A stretch of DNA of 64,000 nt from Carpediemonas membranifera (lineage: Eukaryota; Fornicata), in the NCBI GenBank assembly GCA_019828565.1, contig JAHDYR010000006.1, positions 62,001 to 126,000 of the forward strand, in the 5' to 3' direction. Below, piece by piece: positions 18,654 through 27,802 of this stretch (positions are counted from its first letter, which is position 1; the number at the start of each line of letters is the position of its first letter). A program made the position numbers and the translations under genes. Below the pieces are notes generated by a model. That model did no database searches and was not told the DNA's origin. It saw nothing but the letters and a program-made list of their open reading frames with translations.

Positions 18654-20435
18654 ATGCTCGTGGAATGGATGAAAAGTGACAGTGATAAGCGAGCTGGCAG
18701 AGAAGTGGCCAGGAAGGTTGTTAAGAGGCGTGACACTCTGCCGGGGTCTATGCTGGACGGTGGCACGGTTGGGCTCGAGGTCTCAAAAGATGGGAAGCAA
18801 CTGATGGGCGGCAAAAAGTCTAAAAACGCCCTTATAGCTGCCTATCGTCTGTCAGAAACAGCAGCAAGAAGAATACCGGGCGATATTCCGTCCTTACTTG
18901 CCCGTGCCTTCGTAATCGAGTTTCATGAACGAATTCCGCCGCTCACGTGGGTTCAGTGTTGCCGCAAATCCTTGTTCTCCAACATTATAGGCAAACAACA
19001 GCCGTATAGCTTCAAAGATTTGGAAAAGCTGCTCTCAATGCTCTCAAGCATTCCCCCTCTCGACTCAAAAGCCCAAGTCCTGCTCGACCGCGCCCGCTCG
19101 ATCATCACTAATGGCCCCCCGCTCTCCATGAACGTTGAGCTCGCGGAAGGCGAGGAGCTCCCGGTCGCCCTGCACACGCTGCTCCAGGGCACGCTGTGGG
19201 CCATCCTCATGGAAGCTGGAGCCGACCCCGACCTCCAACGGTCAGATACGACAGCATCAGAGCAGAATTTCCACTATATGCAACAAGACAAGCTTGCATG
19301 GTTCCTCTGCAAGAAGTTCTTCTTCGTCAAGAACGTCTCCGTCAAAGATTGCGAGTCACGCCAGTGGAGTTGGTATGACGGCTTCTGCAGCCAGAGATAC
19401 GAGCACACTATGTACATGGGTCGACTCTTCATGTTCCATTCGGCTCGGCAGACCAAGTTCACCAGGGCCCGAATGCCCAGAATCGTCGCCGTGTACAGCG
19501 ATATTTTTACTCAAATCGCCCAGACACCCAAGGGCCTGTGGGGCTGGGGGACCAACGCCGATGCAGAGACGGGGTTCTTGACTGCAAGTGATTACGTCAA
19601 CCCGACCCGCCTCACCTTTCCCGCCTGCCCCAAGGTCGCCGAGCTCGAAGCCAGCCTGCCCCCCTGGGAGAAACACAGGATGGTGACCGATGTTTCTGTG
19701 TGCGGCAGGGCATTTATCCTCACCCCAGTCGGCACTGTTATGGCCGGCCGGGCTCGATTCATCGCCACAGTTGAAGGCCCGAGACAGTTCAACGAAGTCG
19801 TCCATCCGCCACGCTTTGTTCCAGATCACATCATGCACGAGTATCACACTGTGATTCTCTCCATGGGCGATCGGCAAATGATTGCCGGGAAGAACACTTG
19901 TGGCCAGCTGGGACTCGGGCACATTCAGGGTATGACTGGCTTTGTCGACTTGCCCTTCAGGATCGACCGGATCATACCAAGCGGCTCCTTCAACGTCTTC
20001 CTCAGTGGCCGCCAGCTGCTGTTTGCCGGCAAAGTCTCTCGCACGATAGCCCAGTTGGGTCTGCTGCCTGGGTACCGCGAGGACCTCTGCTTCACACCCA
20101 CCCCGCTCCAGTTTTCTGAGAGGGTTACCGGGTTCTATTGCGATGAGTGGTATCTCGTGTGGGTCACTGAGGGCCGCACCCACATGTGTCCAAACATCAG
20201 ACACCACTATGCCCCTGACTATAGGACAAGGCTTTATTGTGTGCCTTTTGAAGCGACAGCGTTGGGAACTTCGTACACTGGTGGCATGGATGCATTTGAC
20301 TCGTTCTGTGACTCCACCAGCCAGTGGTTCAGGGTGGGGCGGGTGGTCGCAAGAGTGGCTGAGATGGTCGAGGGTGAGGCGCCTACCTCAAGCCGTGACA
20401 TCATCCCAGTCGATGTTGAGCCAAGTCGTTTATAA
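18654..20435 (+). CDS. RCC1-repeat propeller protein (intact paralogue)
   Basis: The product is 593 residues. The N-terminal 250 residues are unrecognised. The rest carries RCC1-type blades: KGLWGWGTNADAETGF, RQMIAGKNTCGQLGLGHI and LFAGKVSRTIAQLGLL, with G-x-N-x-x-G-Q-L-G-L-G as the clearest hallmark. RCC1 folds serve as Ran exchange factors, chromatin binders or generic scaffolds; the wide spacing of the blades here argues against true RCC1. A broken paralogue lies in inverted orientation 480 bp downstream, with shared blocks GPPLSMNVELA and MYMGRLFM. A second in-frame ATG at 18669 is possible. Confidence 0.75.
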   Translation: MLVEWMKSDSDKRAGREVARKVVKRRDTLPGSMLDGGTVGLEVSKDGKQLMGGKKSKNALIAAYRLSETAARRIPGDIPSLLARAFVIEFHERIPPLTWVQCCRKSLFSNIIGKQQPYSFKDLEKLLSMLSSIPPLDSKAQVLLDRARSIITNGPPLSMNVELAEGEELPVALHTLLQGTLWAILMEAGADPDLQRSDTTASEQNFHYMQQDKLAWFLCKKFFFVKNVSVKDCESRQWSWYDGFCSQRYEHTMYMGRLFMFHSARQTKFTRARMPRIVAVYSDIFTQIAQTPKGLWGWGTNADAETGFLTASDYVNPTRLTFPACPKVAELEASLPPWEKHRMVTDVSVCGRAFILTPVGTVMAGRARFIATVEGPRQFNEVVHPPRFVPDHIMHEYHTVILSMGDRQMIAGKNTCGQLGLGHIQGMTGFVDLPFRIDRIIPSGSFNVFLSGRQLLFAGKVSRTIAQLGLLPGYREDLCFTPTPLQFSERVTGFYCDEWYLVWVTEGRTHMCPNIRHHYAPDYRTRLYCVPFEATALGTSYTGGMDAFDSFCDSTSQWFRVGRVVARVAEMVEGEAPTSSRDIIPVDVEPSRL

Positions 20436-20509
20436 ATCGAAGTCGACCGTTGTTTTGAATCTCATGCCTATAAAGCATCTGAGTGTCTTGTCACTAAGTC
20501 GCCCTTTGT

Positions 20510-20932
20510 AAGAAATGATGATATTTACATCTGCTTTGTATCTGACCCCGGTCTTGGCTTTCCGTCGCCCATGCAAGCAGACCACGCAGTCGTGGCACAT
20601 GAGCAAGAACTGCCTCTAGCCGGTCTTCCCTGATGGTCGGCTTGTCAGGGTGCTGTCTTATTCAACAACGAGCTCGGTCTGCTGCTGCTCGATCTGGATA
20701 GGGCTGACTCTTTTGCGATCACCAGCCCCGAGTCGACCTCGCAGACCGGTCTCATATGCAAGTTTTTCACGTCCATATTGGTTGCTCGACTCATCGCCTC
20801 TGGTAGTGTCAATCCACTGAGCCAAAAGGGGACCCGGTATTCCACACCGCCCGCGACAAGTCTATCCTTGGTCGATGACATGGAATTGAGATTGTTGTCA
20901 GGATTTACAACTACGCTTCAGTCGCCCTCATG
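20510..20932 (+). pseudogene. Possible coding relic with one in-frame stop
   Basis: A single plus-strand frame is protein-like across this span (for example ELGLLLLDLDRADSFAITS) but is interrupted by one TGA at about 20629. It has no intact ATG-to-stop product and no recognised family. A 78-codon antisense frame (20645-20881, minus) also exists. It lies between the two RCC1-family copies, a region that looks to be in decay. Confidence 0.25.
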
Positions 20933-22771
20933 ACACGTGTGAAAGCGCAGACTTTTATTCAGATGTCCGTCTCGCCCGGTCCACGGGTCTACGTCGACTG
21001 GGATGATCTCATCCACATGCCAAGGAGGTGGGCCCCCACAATCCAACTCAGCCACCCTATCTGTCACTCTGAACGCTTCGAACCACTGGCCGGTGGTGTC
21101 ACGGAGTGGAACCATTCGCGACCCTTAGTTCTTGAGCCACAAGCCACAGCCTCAAAGGGTGCATAGAACCAGTCTTCATGACGGCAAAGATGAGTCTTGC
21201 CCTCGGTGACCCAGACAAGAGCAAGGCCATAACTGAACCCCTTAACCCTCTCTGGGAATCGGAGCGGGGTGGTTGTGAGGCACCTGTCGCCCTCGCTGAA
21301 ACCAGGCAGCAGACCCAACTTGAGGATCGGATTGTAAACTTCGCCAGCGAAGAGCAGGTGGCGGCCGCTGAGGAATACGTTGAATACTTCGCTATCAAAA
21401 TAATGATCCTGTCGACCCTGAAGGGTAGCACCTCAAAGCCAGTCATATCGTTCTCGTGCCCGAGTCCCAGCTGGCCATACTCATTGAACCCGCTGATCAC
21501 CTGCCGATCACCCATGGAGAGGATGGCAGCGGCTTCAAATTCGCCTCCCTTATGCATGATATGATCTGGAACAAAGCCAGCGGGCAAGGGAACTGGGTAG
21601 AAGTGGTGATCGTCCTCATCATTGTCAAAGCCAGTAAACCAACATGCGCTGTCGCCCGCCATGACAGTGCCACTGTGGTGAGTATGAACGACCGATACAT
21701 ATCTATCGACACATCCGCCACCATCGTATGCTTCTCCCACTGGGGCAGGCTGGCCTCGAGCTCGACGACCTTGGGACAGGCGGGGAAGGTGAGGCGGGTC
21801 GGGTCGACGAACCCAGATGACTTGAACCCCAGCTGATAGTATGCGTTCCTTCCCCAGCCCCACAGGTTCTTGGGTGTCCTGGCGATGTGTGTGATCTCGT
21901 GGCTGTAGACCTCGAGGGCCCTGGGCATCCTAGCCCTGGTGAGGGCGGTGCGGTGCATCGTGTCGAGCATGAAGAGTCGGCCCATGTACATGCGGTGGTG
22001 GTAGCATCTGTCGTACACTGTGTACTGATAGCTCTCGCCGTCCTTCTCGGCGACGTTCATGGTGAAGAAGAACTTGCGGCAGAGGAACCAGAAGCACTTG
22101 GCCTCGGGGGTGAGAATCTTGCGGATCTTGTTATGCATCTCGGCACGCAACTTTCTACGAATATGTGACTGCTTCTTTCCATCGGACAGAGCCTTCTTCT
22201 GCACCCTGTCCCAGAGGTCGGGGTTGGCCCCGCCGCCCACCAGACACGCCCACACCGCGCCCTGGTTCAGCGTGTGCAGGGCGACCGGAAGATCTTCGTC
22301 ATCCGCGAGCTCGACGTTCATGGAGAGCGGGGGGCCGTGATAAAGAAACGCGACAATCCTATTGACAAAGCAGATGGCGCTGCGATGGTGGAGGTCGAGG
22401 GCCATGAGCGCGCTGGCCACCTCATTGGTCGTGACTGGCTCGGGTTTGGCGTCTTCGTCCGGAAGCTCCTCGCCGAACTCGTGGGTGAAGGCCTCTCGCA
22501 TGGGGGTGAGAATATCGCCTGGCAAATCGACATAGTCGCGCGAAATGACGGAATGCAAGCCAATCATTGCATCGCGTTGGATGTCCCTGCCGCTCTTGGG
22601 CTCTGAAGAGCGCATTGCAGCGAGACGAGCGCGTGTTCTGTCCAGGCTCACGATACGGGCATCGATGTCCTCGTCGATAAGCATCATGCCGTTCAGCTGA
22701 GCTATATCGGCATCAATCAAGGCGATGTGGGCGTCCAGCCGCTGAAGAGCCTCATGAGCATCCATCGTCAT
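20918..22771 (-). pseudogene. Frameshifted RCC1-propeller paralogue
   Basis: Collinear similarity to the intact gene at 18654-20435 runs through the whole length but switches frame at least three times. From the start at 22771 the first frame reaches FILTTV near 21680. It shifts for MAGDSACWF through GQLGLGHENDMTGF to about 21405. It shifts again for LLPGFSEGD and VWVTEGKTHLC, and a last time near 21110 for TTGQWFEAFRV and DEIIPVDVDPW. Each break fits a small insertion or deletion, and none has this genome's splice motifs. It is therefore a pseudogene unless the assembly has errors. The orientation is inverted relative to the intact copy. An in-frame ATG also exists at 22828. Confidence 0.75.
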
Positions 22772-23017
22772 TGAGAACGACTCGCGACAGTCGGTCACCC
22801 GAGACTGACTTGGACCATTACGACACATGCCTGCCCAATCCAGACCCCAGTCCTTAGATCAGGCCCTACGGCCGTGCACTGACAAGGAAGAAGAAACTCA
22901 TCAGCGTGACCTTACCAACGTGCTCCAGGGTGTTTACTAGCCCGCACAGCAGACTGTAGCTTGTAAAAAGTAATATGAACAAAAAGCACCACCCACAGCA
23001 ACGAGACAAAACCTTGT

Positions 23018-23686
23018 ATGCCACTCAGCGCAGTCACAGCACCATGCAACATCACGACCGACAACACCAGCACCGGCCCTCAGTCCCAGACCATGCCCTC
23101 CTCTGCCCACTGCTGGGACAGCATCGCCGTGACCACCTCTAGGGCAACAGGACTGGGGAATGGGCGGGGCACGTGGCGGGACCTCAAGACCGCCCGGATC
23201 GACTCTGGGTCGTGTGGGCGATATGTTGACTTAGTACGTGGAGTAGGAGAGATTGGGGCCGTCTGCTGGGATGATATAGCGCTGTTTGGCACACGTTGGT
23301 GGCCGGCAGGGCTCAACTTGTGATGGACAACTCTCAGGCCGAGGAGCCTCGTTTGTAGGAGTTGGAAACGGGATATATGTGGCGATAGTAGTCCATTCAG
23401 CGTAAAATTGCGAGCAAAGTTGCAAATTCGATCAATGCTGGCGCTAAAGACGGTCCTCGTTCGAGAAAAGGAGAAGTAGCGGTTCCTGCGGCAATTCACC
23501 GGAGATACAACCGAGCACATGTCCATAGTGCCTGGTTTTGCTCGAGTAGCCATGCTGCTATCCTGTAAGGGTGTAATACCGCAGGCAGACAGCCTGATGA
23601 TTGTGCAGGCTATGCAGGACGAGCACCGCAAGGACAAGGCGGCCACTGCCCTGTATGAGCTGATAGAAAGCTGCATCAATGGCATC
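23018..23686 (+). pseudogene. Long frame with two in-frame stops, unidentified
   Basis: One plus-strand frame stays protein-like for about 220 codons but holds TGA at 23321 and TAG at 23477. The last part (ADSLMIVQAMQDEHRKDKAA, then TALYELIESC) looks the most like real protein and has its own ATG at 23519. No family is recognised. No GT...CACAG pair removes the stops. The complementary strand has an uninterrupted 201-codon frame (23080-23685) with a biased, Ser/Arg-rich translation that looks like a shadow. The span could be a decayed gene or a short gene at 23519-23686. Confidence 0.3.
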
Positions 23687-23823
23687 TAGGGCATTGCCCA
23701 TCGTTTCCATTGTCCGTGCGACTGTTTCTGGATGGTAGACCCTGGCTACAAGACAGCCGAGCCTGGGCCTTCCAGTCATTATCAGTTGATCATTCCGTGT
23801 CTAATTTATAACCGAACAACTAT

Positions 23824-24965
23824 CTACAGCTCATCCACCGACATAACTTCCCCGTCCAGCAGGTAGCACAGCACGCCAGGGGCAGCCGACAGCTGTGGAA
23901 CCACGTCACCCCACACCCGGTCTGTGGTCCCGCCTGCCCGGATCACCACGCCTCGGGGCACGGCGTCGATGGAGACAACCATCGAAATGAGCGAGGCATG
24001 TGCTCGCCCACCAGCCCTGATTCCAGCAGTTACATGGAGAACCTTATCTGCATAAACAAGGTTAGTAACTGCACCGCCAAGGACAGCGCCCCCGAGGGCG
24101 ACTGGCTGGAGACCCAGCCCGCCAATGGGCGAAAGCACGAGCGTCTTCGGATTCGCCACGGCAACTTCAAGCGTGGTGCACTCATGCTCGGCCATTACCA
24201 AAGCAGACTCTATCCAAACCATCGCTGTGATCGGGCGTTGTGTGGGAAAGAAAGAACGGCGCGCGGTGCGGAGAGAGTGCAGCCAGACACCAGAGGCTGT
24301 GGCCATCGCGATCATTGAGCCATCAGGGGAGAAGGCAGCGATGTGCGCACGCACTGGCAGGTACGAAGCGTTTGAGGTGTCAAGGTCGACAACTCTCACG
24401 CCCGAGATGCGTGCGACGGCAACGAGGGTGCTGTTCTTATGCACACTGAGCATCCGCGCACCAGTGAGCTCCACAGGCACAAAGCTGTCGTCCGAGGAGG
24501 AGCTTTTGGGGGCGGAGAGGCACAGACCGGTGGCGTGAGCAGAGAGAATGTGGGAGCGAGCTTCGTGGCGCATAGGACAGGACCGTGGCCAGTAACTAGA
24601 GACGGGGCAGTGCTGTCGGGGGCATCGTAGACTATGCCGTCGTGAAGGACAGCGCGAGAGGGGGCCTCGAGCAGAGTATGTGCTTGTGTGAGCGTCTTGA
24701 GCTCGGGATGTAGCTTGAGATAGGCGTAGCGGACAAGCCATGAAGGCCAGGAGGTCACCGATGGGAAGCTAAGCGGGCTTTTCCCAGTAGCAAACTTGTA
24801 GCGACGCGGAACACGAGGAACTGGACTTGGAGGCGTGTAATCGCCTTCCTGGAACTCATCCTCGACATCCATGAAGGAGATCGTGACGAACTCGGCATTT
24901 TTGGTGGCTTCAGATGGCTTGATTTCCGCCAGCTTCGTTAGAAGCTCCGTTGTGTGTCCAACCAT
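23824..24965 (-). pseudogene. WD/propeller-like gene interrupted by one frameshift
   Basis: The 5' part starts at ATG 24965 (MVGHTTELLTKLAEIKPS) and continues through VTGHGPVLCATKLAPTFSLL. Near 24535 the frame must change to continue as GLCLSAPKSSSSDDSFVPVE and then blade-like segments such as NSTLVAVARISGVRVVDL and AHIAAFSPDGSMIAMATASG. The join lacks a GT...AG pair, so a one-base deletion or sequencing error fits better than an intron. The combined product would be about 380 residues with a C-terminal propeller. The family is not recognised. Confidence 0.5.
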
Positions 24966-25050
24966 CCAGCAAAGCAACGTCAAACTGCCCGCCGCTATTC
25001 AGTGCCTACACACGACCTCTACTCGCCCCATACACCATACAATCACTTTA

Positions 25051-27522
25051 TTAGATGAACTTGAGGCCGCGGTGGAGGGGGAACTCGCGGTCAGTGTGGG
25101 GCAGGGTCTCACCGACCATGAAGGCCATGGAGGAGGCGGCCTGGGTCATCGAGGGGACCTTGACGGGGCCGGCCCAGTTGTAATATAGGTGGGACGCGTT
25201 ATAGGCGAAGGAGGCGACGTCCTCGAGGGTGATGTTAGGGGAGGTGTTCTCGAGCACGTGATAGTGCACTGCCTTGTTGGTGGAGAGGGCGCGGCCCATG
25301 GAGAAGAGGAAGAACTCATCGTCGCTCTCAACGACGGCCTTGTCAACGATCATTGTGCCGGCAGGGGCGTGGTCGTGAGAGCCGCCGCCACGGCCGCCAC
25401 CGACGCGGATGAACTGCTCATCGATACGCTTCTGGACGACAGCGAAGACGACGTTGGGGCTCATGCCCTCGGCCTTGAGGACGTCGTGGATTTGGGCGAT
25501 CTCGTTTGTCTTGACCTCATCAAACTGGTTGTGAGCAACACCGTCGCGGAAGATGACGAGGCTCTTGAGGGCCTTGGCGTCGAACTCCTTCAGGACGGAC
25601 AGGAGGAACTGCTTGAGGTGATCGCCGGTGTCGTCGTGTGTCATGACCTCCTGGCGGGCGATAGTCTCGACGGGGCGGTTAAAGGTCTCCAGGTGGCCCT
25701 GCTCGTCGATGTACCACGCGGACATCCCGATAACGGAGCGGCGCTGGCCCTGGCGGACGTTATCCTCACCCTGGGTGAAACTGTTCTTGCCGTGGTACAC
25801 GTCGATACCGATGGCGAGGCAGGGCTGGGGCATGGAGGCGGGGCAGAGGGGGCGGGTGATCCAGGGATACTGGCCAATCTTGCAGATGGTCTGCGAGAGG
25901 AGGTTTGAGGCCAGAATGCGGGGGGAGGTGCGGGAGCGGCCGATCTTGGCGGCGTTCATAAACTGCGAGGTCAGGCCAAAGGTAGAGAACTTGGCCTTGA
26001 GCGACTTGTAGCAGGGATCGTCGTTGTCAATGACGACGAGGAATGGAACGCGCTTGAGCTCGTTGGGAGTGCCGATCGTGCTGAGGACACGCATGGCGTC
26101 GTTAGCATCGCGGAAGTTGTGGCGAGCAGGGCGGCCGTCCTCGATCTCGAAGTTGAACCGGCGGCAAACGTCCTGGAACTCACGAGAATACCGCTCGATG
26201 ATTTCCTGAGCGCCACGCTTGTCCTGAACGAGCCAGATCCACTTAGGGACAGCCACGCGACGGAAGGAGAGCTGGGCGAGCTCGCGGTTGAAGCCGTCGA
26301 CACGGGCGGAGTTACGGACGCCCTGGATGAGAACCTCGGGGCGGGGGAGGGACCTGGTCTCGACGTTACGGGGCTGCTGGGCGATAGAGATGTTCCAGGC
26401 GTTGAGGACGTCCAGGGGAGACATGGAGTCGGACTCGTCCTTCTTCTTGTTGAGCAGGGGGTGGCATCTCATGTGCTCCTCGTGGCGTCTGGACGGGTTG
26501 ATCGACGTGAGGGCGTTGAGGCCGGAGCGGGTCTCGGTGTCGAGGTCGGCCAGACGGCAGAGACCGGCGATGAGGTAGAGGTCGGAGAGGTTGGAGTTCT
26601 TCCGCTTGGAGAAGGACTTGATCATCCGGATAGGGGCACCGGAGGCGATGCCGTCCTCCACGAACTTGCGGGCCTCGTGCCAGGCCTCGTCAGTGGTGAA
26701 GCGGGGCTCCTTGGCGAACTTCTTGGTGTAGTACTCGCCGTACGTCTCCGAGGTCTCAGGGCCCATGGGCTCGTCCCAGGACTTCTCGCAGAAGCCCATG
26801 ACGACGTAGGAGTTGTCGTCGTAGATGGGGCGGATGTTGATCTCACCAGGAGTACAGTTGCGGGGGTTGAGAGTGGTGGCGCGTTGGGTGCTGATGATGC
26901 GGTGGCCCACGACGAACTTCATGATGAACTCGCTCTCGCGCATGGTGATGGTGGGGTTGATGGTGCGCCACACTTCGGCACGCTCTAGGGTACGGTCGAC
27001 CTCGCGGGAGCGGCGCTCGGCATCGTTGGCAGAGAGCTTACGGACAAGCCAGCACTCCTTGGCGCCGGCGCGGTTGTACTCAAAGGGGGAGCGGCCCATA
27101 GCCTTGCTGAAGATGCGGTTCATCACCTGCTCGAGCTTCTGGCGCTGGGCAGTGTCAACGTTGCGGGGGTTGAGGGACATCTCCTGGTAGGTCTGGATGG
27201 TGATCGTCTCGGTCTTCTTCACCTCCTTACGCTCGTTAGTCTCGGAGCCCTCGACACGCTCGCGGGAAGTGTACTCGTGACTAAAGGTGGAGCCCTCCTC
27301 GCAGTTCGGGAGCTTGACGCTGGTGACAAGGGTGGTGCCATCAACGAGGTACTGGTGAGGCTTGATCTCAGTGCTGAAGTGGTTCTGGATCAGCTTCGCG
27401 ATAACGCTCTTGGCGCGTCTCGGGCGAATCTCGCCCTGAGATGCAAGGCTGAAGGAGTAAATGTACGCCTTGGCTTCAGGCGCACAGTTGATAGTAAAGA
27501 GGTTGGATTCAAGAGTGGACAT
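25051..27522 (-). CDS. PIWI-clade Argonaute protein
   Basis: The product is 823 residues, for small-RNA-guided silencing. The last 260 residues form the PIWI domain: first catalytic Asp in AIGIDVYHGKNS, glutamate finger in ARQEVMTHDD, second Asp in VIFRDGVAHNQF, and the closing segment YNWAGPVKVP, whose NW(A/T/S)G is typical of the Piwi rather than the Ago clade. At the fourth catalytic position, normally His in YAHKLAF, this protein has Ser (QAASSMAF). A MID region precedes PIWI; PAZ is poorly conserved. It has no intron. A TTGCATGAAAAA element lies about 45 bp before the start. Confidence 0.9.
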   Translation of the reverse strand: MSTLESNLFTINCAPEAKAYIYSFSLASQGEIRPRRAKSVIAKLIQNHFSTEIKPHQYLVDGTTLVTSVKLPNCEEGSTFSHEYTSRERVEGSETNERKEVKKTETITIQTYQEMSLNPRNVDTAQRQKLEQVMNRIFSKAMGRSPFEYNRAGAKECWLVRKLSANDAERRSREVDRTLERAEVWRTINPTITMRESEFIMKFVVGHRIISTQRATTLNPRNCTPGEINIRPIYDDNSYVVMGFCEKSWDEPMGPETSETYGEYYTKKFAKEPRFTTDEAWHEARKFVEDGIASGAPIRMIKSFSKRKNSNLSDLYLIAGLCRLADLDTETRSGLNALTSINPSRRHEEHMRCHPLLNKKKDESDSMSPLDVLNAWNISIAQQPRNVETRSLPRPEVLIQGVRNSARVDGFNRELAQLSFRRVAVPKWIWLVQDKRGAQEIIERYSREFQDVCRRFNFEIEDGRPARHNFRDANDAMRVLSTIGTPNELKRVPFLVVIDNDDPCYKSLKAKFSTFGLTSQFMNAAKIGRSRTSPRILASNLLSQTICKIGQYPWITRPLCPASMPQPCLAIGIDVYHGKNSFTQGEDNVRQGQRRSVIGMSAWYIDEQGHLETFNRPVETIARQEVMTHDDTGDHLKQFLLSVLKEFDAKALKSLVIFRDGVAHNQFDEVKTNEIAQIHDVLKAEGMSPNVVFAVVQKRIDEQFIRVGGGRGGGSHDHAPAGTMIVDKAVVESDDEFFLFSMGRALSTNKAVHYHVLENTSPNITLEDVASFAYNASHLYYNWAGPVKVPSMTQAASSMAFMVGETLPHTDREFPLHRGLKFI

Positions 27523-27566
27523 TCAAGCGCGTGCCGTGAGTCTCCTCTTCTCTTGAGCTGTGAACT

Positions 27567-27578
27567 TTGCATGAAAAA
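27567..27578 (-). promoter_or_regulatory. Shared upstream motif TTGCATGAAAAA (copy 2)
   Basis: It lies about 45 bp upstream of the Argonaute ATG, in the same orientation relative to the gene as copy 1. An AT-rich run (ATATAAG) follows on the plus strand. Confidence 0.3.
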
Positions 27579-27802
27579 ATATAAGTTGCGCCGGACTGAC
27601 GCAAGATTTTTCAGTGGTGACATGACCTCAGAAGCGACTGGGCGTGGCATGACGCGTTGCTTGGGACCAGATCTCGACCACGACACTCCCCACCACAGTC
27701 TACAGCTTCAACTACAACCTGTCCTTTTCACACAACTCCACGACTCCAAGCTCAGGCTCGTCGCATTTACATAGCAGCATCAATCCACGTATCCCTAGCA
27801 GC

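Noticed and set aside
23080-23685. Uninterrupted 201-codon minus-strand frame.
   Set aside because: Ser/Arg/Cys-rich composition without family or domain; the opposite strand is more protein-like. Kept only as an alternative in the feature note.
25189-26988. Long plus-strand frames opposite the Argonaute gene.
   Set aside because: They are low-complexity Val/Gly/Asp-rich translations that mirror the codons of a clearly conserved gene on the other strand.
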